Source: Herbaspirillum sp. RTI4
GTDB lineage: Bacteria; Pseudomonadota; Gammaproteobacteria; Burkholderiales; Burkholderiaceae_D
DNA: 64,000 nucleotides
Reading direction: 5' to 3'
Assembly: GCF_034313965.1 (NCBI RefSeq)
Contig: NZ_JAVIWQ010000002.1
Coordinates: 2,790,001 to 2,854,000 of the forward strand
The notes below the pieces were generated by a model. It was given only the letters and a program-made list of their open reading frames with translations. It did not search any database and was not told where the DNA came from. A program made the position numbers and the translations under genes. Position 1 is the stretch's first letter, and each line of letters starts with the position of its first letter. Shown in pieces: positions 17,620-26,125 of the stretch.

Positions 17620-17892
17620 ATGCCAATAGAAATCCCCAAGGAAGCCCGCAAAGAGGCGATCACCTCCATCGAGCGCTACTTCCGTGAACACATGGAAGAG
17701 CCGATCAGCGGACTCACTGCTGACGCGCTGCTCAGTTTTTTCATAGAGGAAATCGGCGCGACGATCTATAACAAGGCCGTCGTCGACGTGCAGCAAAAAC
17801 TCCAGCTCAGAGTCATGGAAGTCGACCTTGAGGTGCATGAAGAGGAGTTCAAGTACTGGCGCAAATTTGATCGCCAGCGCAAGAGCAAATGA
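17620..17892 (+). CDS. DUF2164 family protein
   Basis: 90 residues, soluble, rich in Glu and Lys. It matches the DUF2164 layout: IPKEARKEAITSIERYF near the start and FFIEEIGATIYNKAV in the middle. The family has no known function. It stands alone, 184 bases after the catabolic operon, so it is probably transcribed separately. GGACGA lies upstream of the ATG. Confidence 0.82.
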   Translation: MPIEIPKEARKEAITSIERYFREHMEEPISGLTADALLSFFIEEIGATIYNKAVVDVQQKLQLRVMEVDLEVHEEEFKYWRKFDRQRKSK

Positions 17893-17968
17893 GAAGACGG
17901 CATTTAAAACCCGTCATGCCGCCACTACTGCGTAAAATAGGCCACTTCAACGCAAAGAGAGTGACAAC

Positions 17969-18247
17969 ATGAAGAAATCAGGTATGGCAAAGCAAAGCGC
18001 CATGAAACTTGCCGGCAAAATGCAACCAACAGGCTCCAGCGGCCAATTCGGCCAGGTTGCTGCTGTTCCTATGGACCGCCGCGATCAACGCAAAGCCGAT
18101 CAGGCTCTGGGATTAGTCCCGTTCGCAGTCAAGCTCAACAGCGATCTGGTAGCGCGACTGCAAGCCCTGGCGCAAGAACGCGCAACCGGGATGAATGAAA
18201 TCGTGGCCGAATTGCTGCTCAAGGCACTGGGCGATCTGCCTCAGTAA
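17969..18247 (+). CDS. Small basic protein of unknown function, possible ribbon-helix-helix fold
   Basis: 92 residues. Residues 1-45 are Lys/Gln/Ser-rich and look disordered. The C-terminal half (LVPFAVKLNSDLVARLQALAQERATGMNEIVAELLLKALG) has a short strand followed by two helices, as in ribbon-helix-helix DNA-binding proteins. I do not recognise a named family. A GAGAG sequence lies upstream of the start. A hairpin at 18275 follows. Confidence 0.65.
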   Translation: MKKSGMAKQSAMKLAGKMQPTGSSGQFGQVAAVPMDRRDQRKADQALGLVPFAVKLNSDLVARLQALAQERATGMNEIVAELLLKALGDLPQ

Positions 18248-18274
18248 ACTCAGTAAAGAGTAAGAAGAAAATGT

Positions 18275-18305
18275 ACAGAAAGGGGCCACAAGGCCTCGTT
18301 TCTGT
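18275..18305. terminator. Hairpin between convergent genes
   Basis: The arms ACAGAAA...GGCC and GGCC...TTTCTGT pair around an ACAA loop with one internal mismatch. On the minus strand it is followed by a T-rich tract (ACATTTTCTTCTTACTCTTT), suiting termination of the VIT gene. Confidence 0.6.
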
Positions 18306-18315
18306 CACTGATTTT

Positions 18316-19011
18316 TCAGACCAGCGTCCCGAACAAAGCGCCGACGCCCGCCGTCACCGCCATCGCAAGCGCACTCCAGAACGTCACGCGTATCGCACCC
18401 GGCAACATTTTTGCGCTGCCCATTCTTGCCGCCAGCGCGCCGAGCATCGCCAAAAAGACTAATGCCGCAACGCTCACCAGCCAGAGCAAATGTGCTTCAG
18501 GTGAAATAACGACAACCGCCAGTGGCAAAATCGCGCCGCAAGAAAAACTGCCTGCCGAAACTACCGCGGCCTGAAGCGGGCGCGCCATGTTGAGATGATT
18601 GATTCCCAACTCATCCCGTGCATGCGCTGCCAGCGCGTCATGCTCCATCAGCTTTACCGCCACCTCTCCGGCCAGTTCAAAATCGAGACCGCGACGCATG
18701 TAGATAGCAGTCAGTTCACGCTGCTCGCCGTGATAATCCTGATCCAGTTCAGCCTGTTCTTCGGCCAGCGCCGCTTGTTCGATATCGACTTGAGAATGCA
18801 CCGACACATATTCACCGGTCGCCATCGACATCGCCCCCGCAACCAGCCCGGCAACGCCGGTCAGCAAAATACTCGCATGCGTTGCATGTGCCGAGGCCAC
18901 ACCCAACACCAGACAAGAAGTCGATACGATGCCATCGTTCGCTCCCAGTACCGAAGCGCGCAGCCAGTTTATTTTTTCAATGCTATGTTTCTCGTGATGC
19001 CGCTTGGCCAT
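18316..19011 (-). CDS. VIT1/CCC1 family membrane transporter (iron/manganese)
   Basis: 231 residues. Begins HSIEKINWLRASVLGANDGIVSTSCLVLGVA, the family's first signature; then LVAGAMSMATGEYVSVHSQ, a charged cytoplasmic stretch rich in Glu, and three C-terminal membrane helices. About five helices in total. Relatives move Fe2+ or Mn2+ out of the cytosol. The Glu-rich loop (EEQAELDQDY) resembles the metal-binding helical region of VIT1. It is monocistronic. Confidence 0.87.
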   Translation of the reverse strand: MAKRHHEKHSIEKINWLRASVLGANDGIVSTSCLVLGVASAHATHASILLTGVAGLVAGAMSMATGEYVSVHSQVDIEQAALAEEQAELDQDYHGEQRELTAIYMRRGLDFELAGEVAVKLMEHDALAAHARDELGINHLNMARPLQAAVVSAGSFSCGAILPLAVVVISPEAHLLWLVSVAALVFLAMLGALAARMGSAKMLPGAIRVTFWSALAMAVTAGVGALFGTLV

Positions 19012-19185
19012 TTTGCACCGATGAAAGAAGATGAAAATGCGGTGACGACCCGGTCAATTCAAAGGCCGCCTAAAAATACCGCCCTATATTAGGGAAATAA
19101 GCGAAAATCTGCCAGCAGAGGTACTGCTAATCATACGCATTTGAAGCAGAGGCAAGATCGAAGGAATAGTTGAAGGAATAATTAA

Positions 19186-20409
19186 ATGAACGCTCAGCAA
19201 GGCACTACACAGGATTTCGTCATTATCGGCGGCGGCATTGTCGGCATTGCCACCGCGACACAAATTCTCGCTCGCCATCCAGGTGCAGCGGTCACGCTCA
19301 TCGAAAAGGAAGACCGCTTCGCCGCGCATCAAACCGGCCGCAACAGCGGCGTCATCCATGCCGGCGTGTATTACGCACCGGGCAGCATGAAAGCACAATT
19401 TTGCCGCGAAGGCGTGCAGGCAACGCTGGATTACTGCCGCGATCACAATTTGCCGGTGGAGCAATGCGGAAAAATGCTGGTCGCCACAACCCCGCTGCAA
19501 CTGCCGCGTATGAAAGCCTTATATCAACGCGCCAAAGAAAACGGCCTGGAAATCGAGCGCATCGACGCCACCGAACTCAGAAGGCGCGAACCGAATATTG
19601 TCGGCTTGGCCGGGCTCTTCGTCCCCTCCACTGGCATCGTCGACTACGGCGCAATGGCACGTTCCATGGCTGATTCGATGGTGGCTGCCGGCGGCACAAC
19701 GCGACTGGGTACCACGGTAGTCGATATCCGCGAAGAAACAAATGGCGTCACAGTCGTGACCGATCAGGGAGAAATTCGCACGCGTTATGTGATTGCCTGC
19801 GGCGGTCTGATGGCAGACCGGCTGGCGAGTATGTGCGGCATCGGCGACGATTTCAGAATCATCCCGTTTCGCGGCGAATATTATCGATTAGCCCCTAGCC
19901 GCGATCAGGTGGTCAACCATTTGATTTACCCGATTCCCGATCCTGCCTTACCGTTTCTCGGTGTCCATCTGACACGCATGATTGGCGGCTACGTCACCGT
20001 CGGCCCCAACGCCGTCCTGAGCATGGGACGAGAATCTTACGGCCCGGGCAAGCCCAATGCCCGCGATCTGGCCGACATGCTGCGCTTTCCCGGATTCTGG
20101 CGCGTGATGCAAAAACACGCCCGCTCGGGATTGGGTGAATACTGGAATTCGATCAGTAAAAAACGCTATCTGGCCCTGTGCCAGCGCTATTGTCCCGACC
20201 TGAAAGTAGAAGACTTGCAAGCACATCCACCGGGCATTCGGGCGCAAGCGGTATTGCGCGACGGCACGCTGGTGCATGACTTCCTGATCCATCGCACAGC
20301 GCGCACGCTGCACGTCTGCAATGCCCCCTCGCCTGCGGCCACTTCCAGCATTCCTATCGGACGCTATCTGGCCAAACATGCAGAGGAAATTTTTTCGCTG
20401 TCCAACTGA
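19186..20409 (+). CDS. lhgO: L-2-hydroxyglutarate oxidase/dehydrogenase
   Basis: 407 residues, FAD-dependent DAO family. Seen: the dinucleotide motif IIGGGIVGIATA near the N-terminus, then FAAHQTGRNSGVIHAGVYY, a signature of LhgO/YgaF, and a C-terminal HDFLIHRT and NAPSPAATSS region. It oxidises L-2-hydroxyglutarate to 2-oxoglutarate and feeds electrons to the quinone pool. AAGGA precedes the start by 9 bases. No csiD or glutarate genes are near, so a repair or housekeeping role is likely. Confidence 0.9.
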   Translation: MNAQQGTTQDFVIIGGGIVGIATATQILARHPGAAVTLIEKEDRFAAHQTGRNSGVIHAGVYYAPGSMKAQFCREGVQATLDYCRDHNLPVEQCGKMLVATTPLQLPRMKALYQRAKENGLEIERIDATELRRREPNIVGLAGLFVPSTGIVDYGAMARSMADSMVAAGGTTRLGTTVVDIREETNGVTVVTDQGEIRTRYVIACGGLMADRLASMCGIGDDFRIIPFRGEYYRLAPSRDQVVNHLIYPIPDPALPFLGVHLTRMIGGYVTVGPNAVLSMGRESYGPGKPNARDLADMLRFPGFWRVMQKHARSGLGEYWNSISKKRYLALCQRYCPDLKVEDLQAHPPGIRAQAVLRDGTLVHDFLIHRTARTLHVCNAPSPAATSSIPIGRYLAKHAEEIFSLSN

Positions 20410-20425
20410 AACAGTGACAGTGATC

Positions 20426-20452
20426 GCATCAAGGCCCCTCCCGCCTTGATGC
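20426..20452. terminator. Bidirectional hairpin between lhgO and the SDR gene
   Basis: Perfect 10-bp arms GCATCAAGGC and GCCTTGATGC around CCCTCCC, placed in the 55-base gap between convergent genes. There is no clear T-tract. Confidence 0.6.
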
Positions 20453-20464
20453 AATCGCTAAGAC

Positions 20465-21235
20465 TTAAATCACCCGACCGCCATCCACCGGCACTTCCAT
20501 CCCCGTCAGGAAATGCGAAGCATCGGTCGCCAGGAACACCGCCACATTCGCGACATCGGTAGATTCGCACATGCGACCCAAAGGAATGGTCGCAATAAAA
20601 CGCGCCCGGTTTTCCGGGGTATCCGGCACGCCCATGAAGGACTCCAGCAAACCAGTCGCACCCATCACAGGGCAAATGACATTGACGCGGATATTATCCG
20701 GCGCAAGTTCCACCGCCATCGACTTCGACAACAGATTGACCGCACCCTTAGAGCTGTTGTACCAGGTCAGCCCCGGACGCGGACGAATGCCGGCCACAGA
20801 ACCGATATTGATAATCACACCCCCCTTGCCGGGTTCAGTTTTATTGCGTTCGCGCATCAGCGGCACCACGGCAAAGGTCATGTGATAAATGGACTTCACA
20901 TTGATCGCATACATGCGGTCAAAGGTGGCTTCATCCACATTCAGCATAGGCTGATTTTTGTGAGTAGTACCGGCATTATTGATGACGATATCGGGAATGC
21001 CGAAAGTATCGATGCAATGCTTGACGGTAGCATTGACATGCGCTGCGCTGGTCACGTCGCAGGCAATCGCCGTAGCGTTACTGCCCAGTTCTGCGGCCAC
21101 TGCACGGGCACCGTCGATGTTGATATCGGCGATCACGACCTTCGCACCTTCTCTGACATACGCGCGTGCCATTTCCGCACCGAAACCGCTGGCCGCACCG
21201 GTGATGATGGCGACTTTATTGAGTAATTGGGTCAT
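20465..21235 (-). CDS. SDR-family oxidoreductase
   Basis: 256 residues. Seen: GAASGFGAEMA near the N-terminus, NNAG, the YNSSK active-site motif (Tyr-x3-Lys) and a C-terminal GMEVPVDGGRVI. A classical NAD(P)-dependent alcohol/3-ketoacyl dehydrogenase. It is the last gene of a minus-strand group that starts with the Liv-type binding protein at 27445, but 133 bases with a repeat and a hairpin separate it from the aldehyde dehydrogenase, so it may have its own promoter. An alcohol-to-aldehyde step feeding the neighbouring ALDH is plausible. Confidence 0.83.
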   Translation of the reverse strand: MTQLLNKVAIITGAASGFGAEMARAYVREGAKVVIADINIDGARAVAAELGSNATAIACDVTSAAHVNATVKHCIDTFGIPDIVINNAGTTHKNQPMLNVDEATFDRMYAINVKSIYHMTFAVVPLMRERNKTEPGKGGVIINIGSVAGIRPRPGLTWYNSSKGAVNLLSKSMAVELAPDNIRVNVICPVMGATGLLESFMGVPDTPENRARFIATIPLGRMCESTDVANVAVFLATDASHFLTGMEVPVDGGRVI

Positions 21236-21258
21236 GACATATCCTTAGTGACAAATAA

Positions 21259-21300
21259 AATAAGTGCAATGAAATAAGTGCAATGAAATAAGTGCAATGA
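21259..21300. repeat. 14-bp tandem repeat, three copies
   Basis: AATAAGTGCAATGA is repeated exactly three times (21259-21272, 21273-21286, 21287-21300), then partly again (AATAATTGC). It lies directly upstream of the SDR start codon. Confidence 0.85.
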
Positions 21301-21309
21301 AATAATTGC

Positions 21310-21361
21310 GCCTGAAAAATTCAGCAAACCAGCGCAGTCGCGCCAGCCGGATTTTTCAGGC
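21310..21361 (-). terminator. Hairpin after the aldehyde dehydrogenase gene
   Basis: Perfect 11-bp arms GCCTGAAAAAT and ATTTTTCAGGC around a 30-base loop, 8 bases beyond the stop codon of the minus-strand ALDH gene. The T run lies inside the arm, so it may be a weak terminator or an mRNA-stabilising stem. Confidence 0.5.
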
Positions 21362-21368
21362 AAATGAA

Positions 21369-22802
21369 TTACTTGAAATAGTGAACGATGGTTTTCGTGG
21401 TGCTCATTTCTTCCATCGCCAGCAAACCTTTTTCACGGCCGTGTCCGCTCTTCTTGACGCCGCCGAACGGCAATTCGACCCCACCACCCGCGCCATAGCA
21501 ATTGATGAAGACCTGACCACTCAGCACGCGTTGCGCCACCCGCGCCTGACGACCGCCGTTTTCAGTCCAGACGCCGGCAGCCAGACCGTATTCAGTTGCA
21601 TTGGCCAAGGCGATCGCATCCTCTTCATCCTTGAAGGAAATCGCCGACAGCACCGGCCCGAACACTTCACTGCACGCCAGACGATGATCGCGCGGCACCC
21701 GGCCGAACAAAGTCGGTTTGACAAAAAATCCTTGTCCCGACACGCCGCTGGCCAGACTGCCTTCCGCCAGCAAAGGCACACCAGAAGCCACCGCATCGGC
21801 GATGAAATTATTCACACGGTCAAATTGTTTTTTATTCACGATAGGGCCGCAGTCCAGATCCATCTCCGGCGTACCGACCTTGATTGCACGGAATGCCTCG
21901 GCCACGCGGCCGACAAACTGATCGTAGATACTTTCCTGCACCAGCAAGCGGCTGCCGGCAGAGCAAGTCTGTCCGGCATTCTGCACGATGGCGCGCACGA
22001 TGACCGGCAGCGCTTTCTCGACATCCACATCGTCAAACACAATTTGCGGCGACTTGCCGCCCAGTTCCAGAACACAAGGAACATGGTTGCGGGCGGTCGA
22101 TTCCTGCACCATCGTGCCGACTTCCGGCGAACCGACAAACGAGGCGAAATCAATACCGGGATGTGCCGTCAACGCCGCACCGGCTTCATGTCCGTAACCG
22201 GTAACGATATTCAACACGCCCGGCGGAAAGCCCGCTTCCATCGCCAGCTCACCGATCTTGATACCGCTCAGGCAGGCGTCTTCCGAAGGCTTCATCACGG
22301 TGGCATTGCCCATCGCCAGCGCCGGCGCCAAGGAGCGACCGAACATTTGCGCCGGATAATTCCACGGAATAATGTGCGCGGTCACGCCACGCGGCACGCG
22401 CACCAGCGTCACGTTATAGCCATCCAGATAAGGAATCGCCTCGCCATGCACCTTGTCAGCAGCAGTGCCGTAAAACTCGAAATAACGCGCCACGACCTTG
22501 ATATCGTTACGGGCGACCGTAATCGGCTTACCCGTATCACGCGCTTCCAGTTGCGCGATTTCTTCCGCATTGTCGAGAATCAACTGCCCTAGTTTTTGCA
22601 ACAGACGACCGCGCTCGGTGGCCGTCATGCGCCCCCACGGACCATCCAGTGCGCGTCGTGCTGCAGCCACCGCCAAAACAATATCGGCCTGACCACCGCG
22701 TGCAATACGCGTGAAGGCTTCCCCGGTACAGGGGTTGAGTACCTCAATAGTCCGTTCGTCTTGCGCGGCCTGCCAGCGGCCATCAATCAACATTGTTTTC
22801 AT
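21369..22802 (-). CDS. NAD(P)-dependent aldehyde dehydrogenase
   Basis: 477 residues from the ATG at 22802. Seen: WNYPAQMFGRSLAPALA (146-162), the catalytic Glu246 in LELGGKSPQIVF and nucleophile Cys280 in NAGQTCSAGSR, with EVFGPVL further on. Oxidises an aldehyde to its acid. The family resemblance is to betaine/gamma-aminobutyraldehyde-type enzymes, but the substrate is not evident. The frame extends to 22856, but that extension has no RBS. It follows livF by 54 bases and is probably part of the Liv operon, suggesting that the imported substrate is metabolised through an aldehyde. Confidence 0.9.
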   Translation of the reverse strand: MKTMLIDGRWQAAQDERTIEVLNPCTGEAFTRIARGGQADIVLAVAAARRALDGPWGRMTATERGRLLQKLGQLILDNAEEIAQLEARDTGKPITVARNDIKVVARYFEFYGTAADKVHGEAIPYLDGYNVTLVRVPRGVTAHIIPWNYPAQMFGRSLAPALAMGNATVMKPSEDACLSGIKIGELAMEAGFPPGVLNIVTGYGHEAGAALTAHPGIDFASFVGSPEVGTMVQESTARNHVPCVLELGGKSPQIVFDDVDVEKALPVIVRAIVQNAGQTCSAGSRLLVQESIYDQFVGRVAEAFRAIKVGTPEMDLDCGPIVNKKQFDRVNNFIADAVASGVPLLAEGSLASGVSGQGFFVKPTLFGRVPRDHRLACSEVFGPVLSAISFKDEEDAIALANATEYGLAAGVWTENGGRQARVAQRVLSGQVFINCYGAGGGVELPFGGVKKSGHGREKGLLAMEEMSTTKTIVHYFK

Positions 22803-22856
22803 GAGATTCTTTATGAAGAAAGGTGAATCAGAAAGGTGGCTCAGAAGGTGAACCAA

Positions 22857-23519
22857 TCAGAGCGATGCCGGTACCAGCTCACCGCGTTCCAGCGTCAAAG
22901 TGGCATCGGGCAAATCACGCAACAGACTGCGATTCGATTCCGTCACCACCACGCACAATCCTGCGTCGATTTCGCGCAAGCGGCGTAGCGATTCGCCGTA
23001 TTGCAAGGCCAGTACCGGCGCGAGTCCCTGAAAAGGCTCGTCCAGCAGCACCAAACGCGTACCGGCCATCAGCGCCCTGCCGAGTGCGGCAATTTTTCCT
23101 TGTCCGCCCGATAAGGCCGCGCCCGAACGCGGCAGCATTTCCTTCAACTGAGGAACCACCACCAGCGCTTTTTCCAGACGACGATCGATTTCCGCTTTGG
23201 ACAGGCCGAGCACTTCACACGGCAATCGCAAATTTTCTTCGACACTAAAGGTAGGGAACATCACGCGGTCTTCCGGGGCATAACCAATGCCGAGCGCCAC
23301 CCGACCATGTGCCGGTATGTCAGCCAGATCGCGGCCATCGAATTCCATCGTTCCTTGTTCCGGTTCGATCAGGCCCATCACCGTGCGCAGCAAGGTCGTT
23401 TTACCCGCTCCATTACGACCAACAATGGCCAGCAAGCCACCGGCAGAAAACTCGGTGTCGATATTTCTCAATACCGTGATACCGGCGATCCTGACGCTGA
23501 TCTGTTTAATTTTCAGCAT
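22857..23519 (-). CDS. livF: Branched-chain-type ABC transporter ATPase (LivF)
   Basis: 220 residues. Walker A GRNGAGKTTLLRTVMG, signature LSGGQGKIAALGRALM and Walker B LVLLDEP are all present. The second Gln of the usual LSGGQQ is replaced by Gly. The short form without the extra C-terminal tail is typical of LivF. It starts 1 base before the end of livG's downstream boundary and works with LivG, LivM, LivH and the binding protein at 26126. Confidence 0.92.
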   Translation of the reverse strand: MLKIKQISVRIAGITVLRNIDTEFSAGGLLAIVGRNGAGKTTLLRTVMGLIEPEQGTMEFDGRDLADIPAHGRVALGIGYAPEDRVMFPTFSVEENLRLPCEVLGLSKAEIDRRLEKALVVVPQLKEMLPRSGAALSGGQGKIAALGRALMAGTRLVLLDEPFQGLAPVLALQYGESLRRLREIDAGLCVVVTESNRSLLRDLPDATLTLERGELVPASL

Positions 23520-23520
23520 C

Positions 23521-24264
23521 TCATTCTCCGATCACATGACGACGAATCTCGGGATTGCCGAGGACGTCTTCCGGCTTACCATCCGCCGCGACCTTGCCGG
23601 CAATCCAGGCCGCTACCCGCGTGGCATAGCGGCTCACGATATCCACATCGTGTTCGACAAAAATCGAGGTGATTTTTTGCTCGTCCAATACGCGCATGAT
23701 GATGGCCATCAAACCGTGTTTTTCTTCCGTGGAAACACCGCTGGTCGGCTCATCCATGATCAGCAGTTTGGGTTGCAAAGCCAGTGCCATGGCGATATCG
23801 AGCAGCTTGCGCTGCCCTTCCGGCAACAGCGAACACAAGTCATCAGCACGGTCACGCAGGCTGACCATTTCAAGAATGTGCTCAAGTTCCGCTTCCGGCA
23901 AAATCCGGCTGAGAGGGGTCCAAATATTGAGACTTCCGCTGCGACCTGCTGCTGCCAGACGGATGCAATCGCGCACCGTATGTTCCAGGAATAACTGCGG
24001 CAATTGAAATGAGCGACCGAGGCCACGCCGCACAATCACGCGTGGTGCCAGCCGGGTAATGTCGCGTCCATCGAAATGCACTGAACCACCGCTAGGGCGG
24101 ATAAATCCGGTACAGATATTGATGAAGGTGGTTTTCCCTGCGCCGTTCTGCCCGATCACTGCCAGCCGTTCTCCGGCATGCAATTCAAAATTGATGTGAT
24201 CCGCCACCACCACGCCGCCAAAGGCCAGTTGCAAATCCTTGGTCTGTAACAAGGGCGCGCTCAT
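23521..24264 (-). CDS. livG: Branched-chain-type ABC transporter ATPase (LivG)
   Basis: 247 residues from the ATG at 24264, which has AAAAGGAG upstream; the frame is open to 24375 but overlaps livM. Walker A GQNGAGKTTFINICTG is seen; the signature region is altered (SLLPEGQRKLLDIAMAL in place of LSGGQ), as is common in LivG. Walker B is LLIMDEPTSGVS. It ends with the LivG-type tail containing PEDVLGNPEIRRHVIGE. It overlaps livM by 4 bases. Confidence 0.92.
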   Translation of the reverse strand: MSAPLLQTKDLQLAFGGVVVADHINFELHAGERLAVIGQNGAGKTTFINICTGFIRPSGGSVHFDGRDITRLAPRVIVRRGLGRSFQLPQLFLEHTVRDCIRLAAAGRSGSLNIWTPLSRILPEAELEHILEMVSLRDRADDLCSLLPEGQRKLLDIAMALALQPKLLIMDEPTSGVSTEEKHGLMAIIMRVLDEQKITSIFVEHDVDIVSRYATRVAAWIAGKVAADGKPEDVLGNPEIRRHVIGE

Positions 24265-25211
24265 GGCGACTCCTTTTCCGTTTTTGCGCCAATACGCCGC
24301 GTCAACAATCCAGCGAGGCCGGTAGGAAAGAAAAACACCAGACCAATCAGCACCAGACCCAGCACCAGTTGCCATGCCCCAGTGAACAAAGCCACCGAAT
24401 ACAGTTTGACGAATTCAAATACCATCGCGCCCAGAAAAGCACCGATAGGGTGACTGACACCGCCAAGAATAGAGATGAATACCAACTCGCCGGAACGAAC
24501 CCAATATCCCATTTCCGGAGTGACCAGACCCTGCATCAGAGCAAAGATGGTGCCCGACAAGCCGCACAGTCCAGCCGAAAAAACATAGCCTATCCATAAT
24601 GCTCGATTGGCTGAAAGGCCGACATATTCGAGTCGTGTTTCATTGGTCTTGACGGCAATCAACGCCTGTCCTGCAATCGACTTGAGGTAACGCTGCACCA
24701 TTAAAGTCAGTCCCAGAGCCAGCATCACGGTCACCACCAACAGTACCGTTTCAAAACCATCGCGCTCCAGTTGCATGCCGAAGAAAGTGGAACGCGCCAG
24801 ACGAATGCCATCGGTGCCACCGGTGAGGCTATAAAATTTCCCAAGAACCGAAAACAGCACCATCGATAAAGCCAGATTCAACATGCCGAAAAAGATGGCA
24901 CGGTAACGCACCACAAACAAACCGATCAGCATCCCCATCAGCGCTCCGAACACGGCACCAAGAACAATCAGCAAGGCACAATCAAGCTGCGGCCAGGCGC
25001 GTGCAATGAAGGTGACGGCATACCCTGCACCGCAGGAAAACATGGCATGTCCAAAGGACAATTGCCCTGCCTGAATCAGAATCGACACTCCCAGCGCGGC
25101 AATACCGAAACTCACTGCAATCACAATCGGCGTTTTCAACCACGGCCAGACGACCGGTGCCAGCAAAGCCAACAAGACAAGCGTGAGGCCGGCGATTTTT
25201 ATTTGCTTCAT
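24261..25211 (-). CDS. livM: Branched-chain-type ABC transporter permease (LivM)
   Basis: 316 residues from the ATG at 25211 (RBS GAGGAGGG). About 8-10 membrane helices. The family motif GQLSFGHAMFSCGAGY is present, and the loop SIAGQALIAVKTNETRLEYVGL contains the ATPase-coupling helix. The longer frame to 25520 is an artefact within livH. The start overlaps the livH stop by one base. Confidence 0.92.
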   Translation of the reverse strand: MKQIKIAGLTLVLLALLAPVVWPWLKTPIVIAVSFGIAALGVSILIQAGQLSFGHAMFSCGAGYAVTFIARAWPQLDCALLIVLGAVFGALMGMLIGLFVVRYRAIFFGMLNLALSMVLFSVLGKFYSLTGGTDGIRLARSTFFGMQLERDGFETVLLVVTVMLALGLTLMVQRYLKSIAGQALIAVKTNETRLEYVGLSANRALWIGYVFSAGLCGLSGTIFALMQGLVTPEMGYWVRSGELVFISILGGVSHPIGAFLGAMVFEFVKLYSVALFTGAWQLVLGLVLIGLVFFFPTGLAGLLTRRIGAKTEKESP

Positions 25212-26116
25212 TACACCCTCCTCGCCTGAGCAACGGAAAACAAACCCTGCGGCCGGAACAGCAAGACCAGCACCATGATCAGATACGGCACCAGCACTTC
25301 CACTTCGGGAAACAGATACACCGCAAACGAACGGGTCAGGCCAATCAACAAAGCAGTAATCAACGTCCCCTCGATTTGCCCCAGACCCGCAGTCGCGACC
25401 ACAGCAAACGACAGAACGATCATGTCCGCACCGATGCCCGGCACCAGCGAGGTCGTCGGTGATGCCAACGCCCCGCCCAATGCGCCGAGCATGGAGCCGA
25501 TAATAAAAGTCAGCAGACAAATGCGTTTGGCATCAATCCCCATCGCCATCGCCACTTCACGATGATGCGCGACCGCCACTGTCTGCCGACCAATGCTGCT
25601 GTATTTGAGAAAGTAGCGCAGACCAACGAACACGACGATGGCCACACCTGGCAACACCATCAACTGATAGCGCGTGTAAGTAATGCCCATCACATCGATC
25701 ACACCGAGATAATTGACGATGTCCGAGACGAAGTACGGCTGCGTACCCCAGATCATGCGTTGCACATCTTCAAAAATCATGAACGCGGCGAACGTCACCA
25801 GCAGTTGCAGTACCTGTTCCTTGTGATAAATCCGGCGCAGCAACACAATTTCCATTACTGCGCCCATGACCCCACCCACCACGACAGCAGACAGCAACAA
25901 CCACACGAACGACCACACCGGAGAGAAATTGGCAGCGATTGCCCACATGCCTAAGGTCGCCGCGAAATAACCGCCGAAGGCGTACATGCTGCCGTGCGCC
26001 ATGTTGAGGATGCGCATGACGCCAAATACCAGCGTCATGCCCAGCGCTACCAGAAACAGTAGCGCCGCATAAGAAACCCCATCCAGCACCGCCAGTAAAA
26101 ATAATTCGCGCGTCAT
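25211..26116 (-). CDS. livH: Branched-chain-type ABC transporter permease (LivH)
   Basis: 301 residues, hydrophobic throughout, with the LivH hallmark VMRILNMAHGSMYAFGGY near residue 35 and the EAA-like loop SSIGRQTVAVAHHREVAMAMGI. Forms the membrane channel with LivM. It follows the binding-protein gene by 9 bases. Confidence 0.92.
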   Translation of the reverse strand: MTRELFLLAVLDGVSYAALLFLVALGMTLVFGVMRILNMAHGSMYAFGGYFAATLGMWAIAANFSPVWSFVWLLLSAVVVGGVMGAVMEIVLLRRIYHKEQVLQLLVTFAAFMIFEDVQRMIWGTQPYFVSDIVNYLGVIDVMGITYTRYQLMVLPGVAIVVFVGLRYFLKYSSIGRQTVAVAHHREVAMAMGIDAKRICLLTFIIGSMLGALGGALASPTTSLVPGIGADMIVLSFAVVATAGLGQIEGTLITALLIGLTRSFAVYLFPEVEVLVPYLIMVLVLLFRPQGLFSVAQARRV

Positions 26117-26125
26117 GGTGGTGGC

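Noticed and set aside
21306..22592. 428-codon plus-strand frame
   Set aside because: Antisense to the aldehyde dehydrogenase gene; His/Arg-rich nonsense composition.
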